Shown: positions 35,170 through 48,000 of the stretch, one piece after another
How the letters are laid out: each line of letters opens with the position of its first letter
How positions within the stretch are numbered: the first letter of the stretch is position 1
Source of the DNA: Holothuria scabra
Taxonomy: Eukaryota; Echinodermata; Holothuroidea; Aspidochirotida; Holothuriidae
Assembly (NCBI GenBank): GCA_037179385.1
Contig: CM074188.1
Span: 20,539,318-20,603,317 of the forward strand
Reading direction: 5' to 3'
Length of the DNA stretch: 64,000 nt
Made by a program: the position numbers and the translations under genes
Notes under the pieces: model-generated
What the model was told of the DNA's origin: nothing
Databases searched by the model: none
Seen by the model: only the letters and a program-made list of their open reading frames with translations

Positions 35170-36930
35170 GCAGCATACAGCATATGACTTCCAAGTAAAG
35201 AAGAACAGTGTCACTTCATCATAGCGCTAAAATTCAACCGAAGTAAACATTTTATGATTGTGTTATTTTTCGCTCTGAGAGTTGTATTTCTGAAGTCTTT
35301 GATATGTTACGTTAGTCGATGTTACCGACCCTTTTCACATTTCCAACCTATATGTCATATTTCTAGGCGCCAGAGAAACATAAAAGACCGCCTGAGGTGA
35401 TTACGTCTAAGTAAATCCGTACCTCACATATTAGTATGCCACGAATTTTGGAATCGTGTGAGGAATCGATGCCAAGGCAAATTGTGTAAGAGGACAAAAC
35501 ACCGCGACATAACTATCGAAAAGAATGAGTTGTATGCATTAGAGGTTAAGGTGACACCAGAAGGCAGATTGCAATAACTCGGGTTAAGATGCACTCTCGC
35601 TTGAAGCGATGAAAACTTTATGTCATAACGATGCGACGAGCCTTTCATGAGTAAGTTAGCTGATGGCATTTCTTTAATTCGAGGAACTTAATTACTGACT
35701 TTATTTTTTCCATTTCATATTTTCTTCGGTTCTCAATTACATTACGTTTCTGTAATTCCATGTGCAACTTAATAGTATGTTTGAAATCAACGTACAGCCC
35801 TTGGGCAATGCAAAAAATAAGTACATGTGTGTAAACCAGTAAATATAAATCATTCTCCCACCGATTCAAGATGCCTTCCAAAAATAAACCTTAGTAAATT
35901 TTTGGGTGATTTCTGTTTATGACACCAACATAACTATTAATACCCCCCCCCCCCAAATGTGCACTTTAAAAATGCCTCTCTAAACTAAAGTGAAATCTTA
36001 AAAGAGGGGTACGTCATATAGAAAATAACTAGCAATGACAAGAATCAATTTATCTTTGAACCGAATCTTGTCAACTTTTCTAAGAAATTTCCTATTCAGT
36101 ACTCTTTCAAAGATGGATAATTGACTAGTTGCGTGTTCCACTTTCTCTAAATAATAACTAATACTTAACTTTGGTTTCAATTATTAAAAAGCTTATTTCA
36201 TGTATCTTGCATGATTGGCATAGGCAGAGGCGGGTCGTGCCTCCGCCAATCATATTTTAAAAATGATTTCCTTTTAAATCCAACAAATACATTTACTTCA
36301 ATTTAATGATATTAAATGTTGCATCACCTTGGATATGAGACTACCTTAATATTCACTTCCCCTCAACTCGACGGGTTGTGAATAACGAGGGGTTCTGTAT
36401 TAACAATAGAAGTAAAAAGAAGATCATTTCATTTGTGAAAATTAGACCATCTGAGAGGGACAAAATTATGTAGCGTGCAACATTTTTAGCACTTTTTTAT
36501 TCTTCCTTTAAACGGATGGTTTCCATAGATCTCAAGCAATTGTAAGATATGATCGAATGTAAATGCATTTGATATGGCTCATTAAATTGATAGAATTTGA
36601 GTGAAAACTCCTATCACAAGAAAAAAGGTTAGCTCGAACTTGAGTTGATATTTTGTTTAAAATATTTTTTACACTGATTCATACTTTCATGTCGTGACAT
36701 AACAATCTATAAAGGAGGAGTCTGGTTGTGGAATATGCGTTAGTTACTTATTATAGCGTCTGTGAAATTCCAATAAAATATGAAATCTTGAGGGGAAAAA
36801 TTGCCGTGAAGACCAGACTTTTGTGAACGAAGGATCGAAACAACCAATAAATATCCAATTTTTCACTATAATTCCCCAAGATTTTAGAATATTTCCTAAT
36901 TACAGCCATAGCAGAATTATGTACGAGGCC
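35170..36930. other. Unassigned AT-rich region
   Basis: It contains a C14 run at 35943-35956. GGCAGAGGCGGGTCGTGCCTC at 36221-36243 is GC-rich and may be a transposon end. No gene is recognised. Confidence 0.4.
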
Positions 36931-36945
36931 GAATCGATGCATAGC

Positions 36946-37353
36946 CTATAGCGAAGATCTAAAGTTGTGATGACGCTGCCATTTTGGAAAAGAAGTGATG
37001 GGTCGAACACGTGACAGGTATATGAAAGATGGGCGTCCGTCGAATCGCTCCAAAAGCACCAAAGTTTCCTTTTCCAAAATCGCTTCTTGATCATAGGGGG
37101 CAGACAGGAGTTCGACTTGCAAACGAATGTGGCATTTTGGCACTGCTTTCTAGGTGAGGAAGTGTAAAAGACCATCTCTTGCATAATTCGACATTTGCCG
37201 TTTTCGCTGGCCAAGGGCAGCCAAAGGTATAGAGGAGGGCTTTGATACTTCGATTATTCTGCGCTCTACAGACCAATTCGAGGAGGTACTAAAGGCGTCC
37301 ATCAGTAGTGTCCTTCTGCCTTGAATCTTCTTAATTTTAAGGTCTAGAAACAA
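36946..37353 (-). pseudogene. Possible decayed coding fragment, unknown family
   Basis: On the reverse strand, two open frames (37353 to 37150 and 37143 to 36946) lie in the same phase. They are separated by one stop codon and one codon, giving about 133 sense codons with a single interruption. Base composition here is richer in GC than the flanks. The conceptual product has a basic first half and a charged second half. I do not recognise a domain, and a run of this length is close to what chance allows. A transposon-derived or gene-derived remnant is possible. Confidence 0.2.
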
Positions 37354-39487
37354 TATTCTAAGCCCTCATATTCAGTGACATTGAGGGAAACAAGTTGTAT
37401 TATAGTGTACAATAATCCAGTGTAAAAGGAATTTCAAAGTTCAAAGCTGATGAACCCCCAGCCATGCTGTCTATCAAGTAAAATCCAAATATCATGCTAT
37501 ATCTGTGAGTCTCAATATGTAAAATGTGACATTTGGGCAGGCTTAAGGGAACCTCTGGTTCATTTATTTTAAAGATGTTTTCCCCCTTATTTGTAGTTGA
37601 TGCAAAGCTAAATCCAGGCGCAAGGGCACGATTGCGTCATGAGAAGGTCTTTAAGCTTGTAACATGGGGTTCTTCAATAGGGGTTTACCCGTCCTTTTTG
37701 AAAAATATCTTGTTTACTCTAAAGGTGTAGTAATACAGGGTGACGTGAAAACTTCGCTTTTGCTATTATTTTTTTCAGGCTTTGATTAAAAACCTATAAA
37801 CACCAATTTCTGGCTTCATGATACTAGCTGAGTAACTAAGGTCCTTAGAATGAAGATCAGATTGCTTTATTTGTGGTTTTCGTTCTTTTCCGTCTATATG
37901 CTTTAGAAAATACACAATTTAGCAAGTGAAAAAGTTATTGAAAAATCAAAAGTTTCAACCGACAGATTTGACCAAATTGGCTATTAGATCTCAGCACAGA
38001 TGTGCAAGAATAATCAATTGGTATCATTTCCAACCATTCAGACATGTGAAGAATCTTTAAATCAAATGTAAGCAAATTGAGCCTCACTGAGCGGTATAAC
38101 TTCAGCCTCTCCTCTTCCCTCAAAAGACATTCTGTTGTCCCGAAATGGAGTGGGGTATGTGAAAGGTGGGCTGGGGCAAATATCAAAGAAAGGGAAATTT
38201 AAACAGCCTACTTTCTCGACGAAGGAAAACGACTTCAACACAGCATCAACGAACTTTGACCTTGTAGCATTCCTCTTGAATATCAAGAATACTGTACCAA
38301 TTACAAATCTCTTCCAATCTTTCTTAGGCATACAGAATTTTTCCCAACCAAGGAAAGAAAGATTTGACTTAGTGACGATTTTTGCTCTTTGCTTGAAGTA
38401 AACGTTAATGTATTATTCTATGTATTTCATTTTTAACTTTGTCTAGTGTATTTTATAATATGACTATTAATGATTGACAATCTCTTTGACCGTGACTGGT
38501 AGTCAACATTTCTGCGAAAGGAATCTTTTCCGGGATGGATGTATCACAAACACTGTAAACAGAAAATGGTCAAAATCATTCAATGGAAAAAGCATATTTG
38601 TCAACAATGGAATTGACTAACGTTTGATTAATCAACTTAATTTCTGGAAAATTTTGACTGATATCGATTCGTCTATTGTTTTAACCTTAATCAGATATTG
38701 TCAGTGAAATTAATAAGATATTATAAAAAAAATAGTTTATATGAGTGACTAACGTGTGATAGTAAAATCAGACACCCGATTTTACTACTTTCTGTTTACA
38801 GAAATCTTATTAAGTCTTTTTTTTCCCCTTATGACGTCATAATACTCCCCGGTGGCCATGTTGGAGTACATGTAATTACGTTGTAGACCACAGTCGACGC
38901 GCTGCTCTATGAATGTGTATATACCGCGAATACAGTGCACATTTTGCGGGGCGTTCAGTGTAAAGTTTCGTGTATTTGTCATGATTGTGCTCCAGCATCC
39001 TTGACGTAATTGCAAAGCCTCCGTTGGGACCTTTATGGTCAAATGGCCGAATGGATTAAGTAGTTAATGGTATTCGTTGTTAATTGAATGGTTCAGTGAT
39101 TAATCAATTTTTATTTAATAAATTTGCATGATAAAATCCTTTTTTGAACCATAGTGAAAAAACAATAATTGTCTATTGTTATATTTAATGAATGAAAAAA
39201 ATTATTGCAGAGAATTTATATTACACACGAATATGTAACCAACCTTAACTGATAGAATTTGTTTTTCTTTTAACTTTGTGTTGTTGTCGGTGCAGGGTTT
39301 TATGTGCCGTACAAATAGACCAGCGATGAATTGGGTCACCAGAAGTTCTTTCCCCCACTTTAAAATGAAGTTAGTCATCGTATCAAGACTTTTGTATGCT
39401 TTCGAAAAGTCAGACGAAATAGAGAAAAGTGGGACGTGGCAAACGAATCAGTCATTGATAAGTGTAAAGAGGGCAGTTGGAGCATGC
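37354..39487. other. Unassigned region
   Basis: No gene or repeat copy is recognised. Mutually antisense frames at 37935-38401 are unsupported. Confidence 0.4.
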
Positions 39488-39512
39488 AAGTACTACCTCC
39501 GAGGTAGTACTT
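39488..39512. repeat. 25-bp perfect palindrome
   Basis: AAGTACTACCTC and its inverse GAGGTAGTACTT flank a single C. The left flank GGAGCATG and right flank CCATGG match the palindrome at 11721-11742, so the two are related (see findings). Confidence 0.9.
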
Positions 39513-39577
39513 CCATGGTTGGGGTGACTTGTTTCAGCAATATTGCAGCAATCCATCGTTCCTTTGGAAACCGTCTC

Positions 39578-40014
39578 TTAAGCCGCGGTCACACTGCAAT
39601 GATGAATCCGGATCTGATTCCGATCCGATTTTTGTGGGTTTTTGTTAAAATCTTCCCCATTACTTAAAGGACAGCGCCAAAGATTGCCCAACCCGTGTCA
39701 ATATATAAGTTGCACTGCGGGTCCATGAAAATGATATTGATGCTAATTATTTCGTGACTCACATTGATAGCCAGATTTTATCGGACTTAGGCTGTCCGAT
39801 TAAATATGTATGTCGGTCTGACGTCACGAAACAATCAGTTGGCATTTTATTCCAATAGACAGTAGATGCAATTCATTCTTTTAAACTGCATGGCTGACAA
39901 ATGACTGGCTCTTTCCGACCAGATATAAAGATTTTCCCCACCCCCCCCCCTAAAAAAAGAGAAAAATCTGATCGGAATCCGATCCAAATTGGTCGGAGTT
40001 AGACGGCGGTTTAA
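39578..40014. mobile_element. MITE family D, complete copy (437 bp)
   Basis: TTAA is at both ends (39578-39581 and 40011-40014). The left end has GCCGCGGTCACACT and then GATCTGATTCCGATCCGATT. The inverted right end has ACCGCCGTCTAACT and then GATCGGATTCCGATCAGATT. The inner 24-bp block agrees at 22 positions. There is no transposase. A forward 129-codon frame (39278-39667) only overlaps its left part. A TTAA target suggests a piggyBac-like source. Confidence 0.8.
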
Positions 40015-42216
40015 GTAGCATTGTAAAACCGGCACGGCCTACATGATTGGTTGCCATGATAAATAACAGCCTAAAATCTGCACAGGTAAGAGCTTAAGAC
40101 AGTTTTAAGGGGGGGGGGGCGGGCGGTAATAAATGAAGTAGAAAAATTCGTATCGTCTGGTATGAGAAATGGTTACCTTCTCCCATTGGCTCATGAGACA
40201 AATATTTTCAGTATTTCTTATGCAAACCAAATTTGTCGACGCCCTTCCGAACGTGCTTCGGAATGCTGGATCCTTTACTCGATAGAGATGTCGGCTGACT
40301 CCCCTGTCGTGAACATCCTTTCATGACACCTTGTGAGTTTACCGCTGATTTTTACTATAGGACAAAAAATGTGGCCAACTAGACTTTCTTCGCGTGCGTG
40401 ACTCACAGTCGAAGTTGAGACAACTATATTTATTATGATACATTTTAGCTGTTAACTTCTCCAAAGCTAGGAAAATGCTCAAAGTCAATTCCCGTGCATC
40501 ACCACTTGGAGTTTCCAATAGCAGCTCTCTCGAGTACTAGATTAACATGCCATGACTGAGATTTTGAACTAGTTCTAGTACCAAAAGATTTTCGAAAACT
40601 TGCCTTTTCTTTTTATCATGAAAATCTTTCAAAGTTAAAACAATTCAATAACAATCTGTATTGAAGACTGACTCTGTCAACGTTCTGTCCAGATGTCCTT
40701 GTTGTTTTGCGAAAGGTGAAGAGAAAACTTTTCACGCGTTTACTGCCGTAAGTCCGCATCGAAACCGCCATGCCTTTTGTGGTCGGGTGGAGAAATCTTT
40801 TGATTCTCGCAAACAGTGGTGACCTCATCGTGTCTTTTTTCAAGTTATCACATGTCACTACTGACTGCAAACATAACGCTTAGCCCATGCTCCTCTTCCA
40901 AAGTTCCTGGTTACCCGCCTGTCCTTCGTTAATATGCCTCTCCCCCACTACCTGAAACAAATCGCCGCCCTTAAACGAGTACAAAAACAAATACGCAAAA
41001 ACGTAAAATACCATCTCTGTAATTGAGTCATTAAAATGAAAATGTTTCAACTTGACATCTTAGACCTCTAGACTGTGTTATGGACACAATTGTGGGATTT
41101 CAGAAGATTTTTTAATGCCCCTGAAAGTAGTTTGTTACTATTTCTGTTGAAAATTTGCATGTGTTGTAGACCTTCCTTGCTCGTATTTTTCGCACTTGAA
41201 CAACTATGAGAGTTAAGAATGATGTTTGGATTAGACGAAGTTTGCCTTTACCGAAACTTGATATTTCAAAAAAAAATAAGGAAACACGCATAAGAAAGCA
41301 TGGATACCATTCAACCAACGCTACAAGTTTTTGTCAAAATGTAAACGGTGGCGCCATATTTCAAAATTGGGGAAGGAGGCAAACTAAGGGCAAAGTATAA
41401 TGTCGCGGGCAAAAATTTTTGACCCATCGCAAAATCGAGCCCAATGTGCCTAGGGGTGGGGGGTATCAAGGAGCGAACTCCCCGGAAGCTCCGAGGTTTT
41501 ACAATTTTCTTTAATGAAAAACTAAGTCCCTGAAAACGTATATTATTTGTTTCTTTTTCAGTAAACCCAATTCCTAACTGACCTACTATGGGAAAGTGGG
41601 GGAAAGGACAACATTTGGGGGAAATGCCCCCTCTTGTCACCCGTAGCTCCGCTAAGTTTAAAAAGCAATCTTGCTTCTCCATATGGAAATTTCTGTTTGA
41701 ATAAGCTTTCCATCGATAGAAGAAAAATAATAAAAAAGTAGGAAGCAATCATATTCACACGGTTTTTAATAAATAAATAGCTAGGTCGGGGATGTTGGAA
41801 ATGGATATGTCTTCAGTTCATTCATTGCATAATCAAATATGAAGATATCCTTCAGGAGAGTAAACTTTCATTTCATGTTTTGGATTTCATATTAAAATTT
41901 TAAATTGAGAAAACATAATATCAACGACCTTTTGCAAAAAGTAACCTGGGATACTAGAGGTTTTCACTGCGTAAGATATTCAGATGGGCTCTTCAAATTC
42001 CACTTCCTGTGTGAATAATTTTTCATCGTGAATAATTGGGCTGTTCTCCTTGAGCGAATGGAAGCGATTTCACAGTTTCCGCTAAACGACGGCAAAATGT
42101 TGGTATTTCTGTAAAAGAGGATATCTTGCATATCTCTCACAAATACTTCATCACCAAACTGCTGTTATCCCTTATCATGGACACTTAATTTGAGTATCAC
42201 TGACTTTCCTTTTTAG
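40015..42216. other. Region with transposon-like GC-rich patches, no clear gene
   Basis: G11 at 40109-40119 and the stretch 41340-41655 (GGTGGCGCCAT ... CCCGTAGCTCCGC) look like GGCG-type element debris. A reverse 145-codon frame (41311-41748), the longest after the receptor, lies over this debris and shows no domain. Confidence 0.4.
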
Positions 42217-42501
42217 ATTTGCTTCACGACCTTCAATTTTGTACCTTCTGGTCGACAATCTTCAGAAGACTTTGTGTACAACTTTATGAATAACTTATTC
42301 ATTAATTCATTCTTTCATTGTTCATTCTTTTATTTGTAGCGGAACTATCACTTGTGAATTGGCTGTGGCTGTAAAGAAGCTAAGGTTGCCAAGTCCAAGT
42401 CATTCTGTACAAATTTTGAGACACATCGAAAATTAGCTGGAAAGTCATATATCCCTGGCAATTTTTTCCTGACTATATGGAAGCTCCGTCACTGAAATAA
42501 A
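42217..42501 (+). other. Possible terminal exons with poly(A) signal
   Basis: An acceptor (CTGACTTTCCTTTTTAG) opens an open stretch 42217-42275. GT at 42276 and a strong acceptor TTCTTTTATTTGTAG (ending 42339) would define a 64-nt intron. The second exon stays open in the continuing phase to TAG at 42434-42436, with AATAAA at 42496-42501. This would encode about 51 residues of a C-terminus with no recognised domain. The intron is very short and the exons are small, so chance is a serious alternative. Confidence 0.18.
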
Positions 42502-43236
42502 GATTATAGTTGGTTTACTTTCAGTTCAAATATGTTTTAAGCATATGTTCATATGTTTTTTTGACAAATTTTTTTTTTGACATAAATTGATAGGACACAC
42601 TTGTTATCAATTTTGCGTATATTTTTCTTCGTTTGGTGTATTTTTAAGTGATTTTGTGATTATTAACTTTGAAGTCTTATGTTTCCATCTTTAGAATTTT
42701 TTCATGTTTTCCAAATCTTTGTCTGTATTTTTGTCTTCATATTTTTATTTATTATATTCATACTTTGTACTATAAAACCCATGGAAAATGATGTAATCTG
42801 TTTTTAAGAATGATTTCCCATAGACTAAATGTATTGACCCAAAGAAATACAGAAAGTTTCCTCTTTCAGGAGGTGAAATTTACATCTCATATAGCGTTCA
42901 GATAGTTCTAATATCCCCCCCCCCCCCGCCCACAAAAAAATTATTGACAGTCATTTCTTTATGAGAAAGTTGGGATGGACATTCATTTACGCATCATCGT
43001 AGTATATCAATTGGACATTTGTTTATTTGTTAACTTCTAATTAAGCGTATACAGGATGAAACACAGTATCGCAATTTGGGGTTTTTAAACCCTTTGTATG
43101 ACGCAAAAGTAATTTGGGAATATCATGAGGAAAGAAGTGCATGGCCCCTGATACTAAAAGTCGCCATAGGATTTTCTCCATTTCCTGTAGATCGTATCTT
43201 AATGTGATGGCCTACCTGGCAGCTGCTCTTTTAGGT
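42502..43236. other. Unassigned AT-rich spacer
   Basis: It contains a C13 run at 42915-42927. Nothing else is recognised. Confidence 0.45.
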
Positions 43237-43534
43237 TTAAAGGCCCAGTTCTCTCAACCCAAATAGTACCAATTCTCCTAACCTTCTTACTTAAGCCCTT
43301 CCCACCATTGTCTGAAATTCATCCTCATCCAGATACAATCTCAGTTTATTGCTTGAAGGTGAGTGTAGAAAAACTCAATTTATACAATCAAAACACTTTC
43401 AGTGCTGTTCATGCTCTGTAATATAAGCTTTGGTACTCTGCATTGTTTGAATTAGCTGTCAATCAAAGAACTGAGCAAATTTTGGTACCCCTATACCAAA
43501 ATTGAATTTTGGGGTGAGAGGTTTGGCCCTTTAA
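43237..43534 (+). mobile_element. MITE family A, copy 3 (298 bp)
   Basis: TTAA lies at 43237-43240 and 43531-43534, with left end AGGCCCAGTTCTCTCAACCC and right end GGGGTGAGAGGTTTGGCCCT. It is nearly co-linear with the 19374 copy, with small indels, and has the same orientation. It has no coding capacity. Confidence 0.9.
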
Positions 43535-44790
43535 CTGTTGGCTTCCTGGATCAGCAATGAATTATCGTGGGAACATCAAACTGTCTAAATATGTGACATA
43601 TCCATGGTATGATACAAGCAGTTATAGTCAATAGATAAATGAGTTTTTACGTTTCAAGTGTAACACGTTGTCTTGGCTCATCCTCAGACTCTTGTTACAG
43701 TTGTGGTCAGCTTGCTTGTTCTCTTACACCAGTGACAGGCAGCAGGCCAGTTTATGAATTGTGAAAGCAATTTGGCCAAGTGTAAACAATATGCATGGTC
43801 TTCACCTTCAGGTGCTTAGGCTATGCAAACTGATAAGGCAAAGTGAGACACAGGGAATCAGATTCAGAATTTTATTACCGGTACCTCATCGTTTGTTCAA
43901 AATGTGTGTTGTAAGGTCCAAAATTTCTTGAGGGTGGGAATCTCCTTATATTGAACCTCCAACCGAAGCAAACAATTTGCCTCCTCAATGATTGGAGACA
44001 AACATTTCAATGACTTTACTGTATGCCTTCTTTGGTCCATTGCAAAGTTTCTTTCATTTCAACATTTTATTTAGCTGTAGTCCTGGAAAACTCCCCTTCC
44101 TCTTTCCCTTCCCTACAGAACTTATTAGCAAACTTATGGAAAACATGGCCAACATTCATGAAACGTAATCACACGCGTAACCAGACTATTTCTTAGTTGT
44201 ATTGCTTTCTCTTTTGTCAGACTGCCAATCCAAGCTCATCGATTGAGGCATTCCTTGCGTCAAGGTTTGTAATATGAGAATCACGTACTTGACTAAGCAG
44301 TTTGATTAGGCTGAATTTATTTCATCCTTAGGTGGCAACCGTATCAGATATTGCATGTTTTAACGGTCACGGCCGTAGCTGAAATGCTAGAGAAGCCGGT
44401 CAGCAGCTCCGTGCACCGCCAATCAATTGGCTGACCTGAATTAAAAGCATTATACAGACTGGGTCAGAAGTGTTTCGCTTATTCGACTTGTGAATGTTAA
44501 CTGTGATAATATGCAAGCTAAAGTATTCGAACTTTTGCACTTGACCCTCTAGACGGTGAGAGCAGTCGACGTCCGAATTTTTTTTAAAGCAACAGCTAAA
44601 TCTCACAAATTTTTTGTTATTTGTCTTCAAGCTATACCTCTTCCAAAAAAGTTTGGACTTCAAAGTTGCATATTCAAGTTAAATTGTCACGTGATCCAAA
44701 GCCAATAATGACGCAGGATCATCTTTGCAATAATTTAAGTTCGAGTGACTGCATTTTCCCTTTGTTTTAAAGTTAATCTTCATCTAAGGC

Positions 44791-45003
44791 TTAAGCCCAG
44801 GCCATACTACAACAATATCGGATCGGATTACCATCCAATTTTTTGTGGGCTTATATTAAAATCTCCTACATTCATTAATGGAGAGAACCAAACATTTGCC
44901 ACCCTGTGCAAATCACATGATGGCATAATGATCAGTATCACGGAAATGAAATATAAGGAATTTCTTCCGTAACGTCACATTTACAAACAGCCGATATCGG
45001 AAC
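44791..45003 (+). mobile_element. MITE family D, truncated copy
   Basis: TTAAGCCCAGGCCATACTAC followed by GGATCGGATTACC and TTTTTTGTGGGCTTATATTAAAATC aligns with the left 70 bp of 39578-40014. TAACGTCACATTTACAAACAG matches an internal segment. The right terminal repeat is missing. Confidence 0.65.
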
Positions 45004-48000
45004 ACCCGTCATTATTCATAAATTGTCGATAAGTTTCGTGGACTGCAAAGTTGTACAATAACTTTAGAAGTGATCTTGGGAACTTCTGAGTCACAAGTTG
45101 ACAATTAAATTCTTCATTTTTTAAGTAAAGGTGTGCACAGACTGTCTCTAGATCCAGCACCAAACCGAGACCATCCTAAACCGAACTCGCTGAGCTTCGA
45201 TCGACAGTTGGGTGGTTCGACCATCATGGAACCGACAAGCCTTCGTTCCTGGGCGGTCTGATCATTTGCAACCCAAACCGAGAAAAATCGATACAATTAC
45301 TGACACCGGTTTTTGTAAACAATTCTGCCCGAACCAAAGCTTAGTGGCACAGCAAATGTGCATGTCATAGCTCAAGAAATAATGTATGAAAAAACTGTGA
45401 GAGTGTTCCATATCCGAGTGTTTCTGAAACTAATTCATTTAGATTGCGATCAATATCCCCTTTTTTTAAGGTTTTCCTTTTCAAGAACGCATACATTTTT
45501 TCTGTCTCGTCGCCCCGCTGCATGCCTGGCTCATTGTAGCCAGATACTAACGGTACAACATTTTCGAAAACTTGTGATTGGTTGAGTTTGCTTCATGACA
45601 CAAAGCAGTACCTGTGTTCTGACTAGATTTTAATGACTGGAAAAATAGTACAGTTCAAGTTCAAAAGACATGTCTAGTAAAAAGATCGATAAATTAAATG
45701 ATTTCTTCTGAAATGAAATTAACTGACAAATAAGTAAGTAATGATTTTAAAATAAGTAACGGTACTTTGCATAGAAGACATACAGCTGAAAGAAACTCTT
45801 CAAGTTGCCAATAGGCTACTTGATACCTTCAACAAAATTTGTCCTTTTATTACACTCATTGATTTAAACATTGTTGGATTTTGTATCGTAGTTGTATTGT
45901 GTGGTAGGTTAATGCATAAATAAGCATACGATTATTGTACTTTGACACCAGATTTCATACTGTCTAAACTTCCTAATTATCGTAACTTCGTTTTACATCT
46001 CCTAAGCTTTCCTTTCACTGATTTTACTTATACCTTGATCTCAGGTTGGACCCAGAAAGTTTTTCTCTTTCCGAGAATCACTATGATCAAAGTTAAATTC
46101 ATACTTCCTTACCCTCCGTATTTGATTGTCCTTTAATCCTTAACTTTGATCCAAGATACAATAACTGTCCAATTTGAAAATTTCTTAACTTCAAATGTAA
46201 TTGATATTTTCTGAACTGTTTCCTGGTTATTTTATTCCTTGATCTGAAGTTTAATCTCGTAGGTTTCATTCATGCAAGGCTTTCCACTTTGTGGGAAGCT
46301 GTGAAACAGTCAGAAAGAAAATCATGCACATTATTTTGTGATAAAATATTGCTTCGATTTTAGGAGGAGTTGGTGTCGGGAACCTACGATCTTGGTAACT
46401 TCTGATCGTTGTGTTGTCAGGTATACAATTCAAGATATATCATATTGGGCCCTGGACAAAAATAATTTGGAGGCCTAGACTATCATCACGAATACAGTGA
46501 CGCAATTCCCGAGAAAAGGTTAAAGTTTGTGGCCATTTCCACCTGTCCACCAGCTCAACGCACATGAAACGAACTTCATATTCAGTAGTGGACCCAGGAT
46601 CTGTACTGGGTGAGTAAGTTAGAGCGCACTGATTTTTCTTTTGCCCCAAGCAGCGCAAGACACGAGGAATTAAATTTCAGATCCAGTTTGAATTGAACTG
46701 AATTCTTTCTGTTTATTTAAGCCTCGCCACTTTCTTTCATGCAGTGCGTCTTCAATAAATAGGTCTACATATCTTCTTTCAAAATACGACGGGAGAATGT
46801 TACCCCACCTCCCTGTCTGTTGAACACTGATTTCTGTAACCACACACACAGTTTGTGAATAGGAAAATAGCAAAGTCTACTATGGAAAAGGCATCAAGCC
46901 ACTTAGCAGCCTGCTAAGGCCTAGTTGGCTGCTAGTTTAGCAGGCTTTTATGAATATCGGCCTCTAACGAGATTATGGAACAAACTTTTCGGTTAAATAC
47001 TGCCCAAGGGAAACAAAAAAGCCCAGTAAAATCTGTGGATATTTGCAGATCCCTAGAATGAATTTTGTGCAATCAATTTTTGTAAAAATACAAATGAACT
47101 GAAAGATTTCAAGCTGAGTTTTTAGCCATTAGGATTGGCTAATACATTCAAACATCCCGCCGTTTAACTGCTAGGACAGGTTTTCCAATCGAATGGTTCA
47201 TCAAACAGTTCTTCCACCTCAGTAATACCGTTGATTTAAAAATCTGTCTCACTAATATGTACCTAATTATATAGTTGTTTCAGTAACTGAAAACCTCATT
47301 CCTGTAAGTAAACGCTCGTGCAGTACAAACACACGAACAGTTGAAGGGACATGGTGTATTCGCAAAGGAGATGCTCCATCGACTCAGCGTATTTGACAAG
47401 GAGACAAGAAAGATAAGATAACGTAACACTGATATAAAAACTAAGAGAATTCAGATTTGCAACCTAAATTTAATGACTGAAAGCTTTTCATGTGATTTAT
47501 TTGCAAAGACAAAGTGGGTTTAAATTGAGATGATTTAAGGGCATCGTTTCGCTCACCACTCCTTTAACCGTGAGCTTCATGTAAAAGTGAATCAAACTAC
47601 TGAAAAATCCATTTATTTGCCAAGAAAGTGACAGGTGTTTCAGGGTGGGCGAGGGACTGAAAAGTTTTACTCACCCAAGTCCCTCTCCAAAAAGTAACGT
47701 AGCATCGAAGTGACCGAAGCGTTTTCAGTAGTTAATCTTAATAATATTTGGTTTCCTCCAATTCCACACTAATAAAATTGCGATTATTGTACCAGGCACC
47801 TATACGCGTTTGCGGCGCCGGAAATAAAACAACTTACTAGGAAAGTGGGGATATTCTGCTCCTCCAATAGATCCGTGGATAATCGCAGTTTACACACCAA
47901 GAAATTGGGAATACCAAAAAAATTACACATATATGTACACATTAATTTAAACTTGGAACATGCAATAGGGGATATACCATACATACATATATACATAGAG

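Noticed and set aside
39278..39667. 129-codon forward frame
   Set aside because: It runs through a perfect palindrome and into MITE D, so its extent is set by unrelated elements.
41311..41748. 145-codon reverse frame
   Set aside because: It lies across GC-rich transposon-like debris ending in CCCGTAGCTCCGC. The product has no recognisable domain and mixed low complexity.
43675..43745. Possible sixth SINE fragment (AGTTGTGGTCAGCTTGCTTG)
   Set aside because: Only one short word resembles the SINE body. The neighbouring SINE words are missing.
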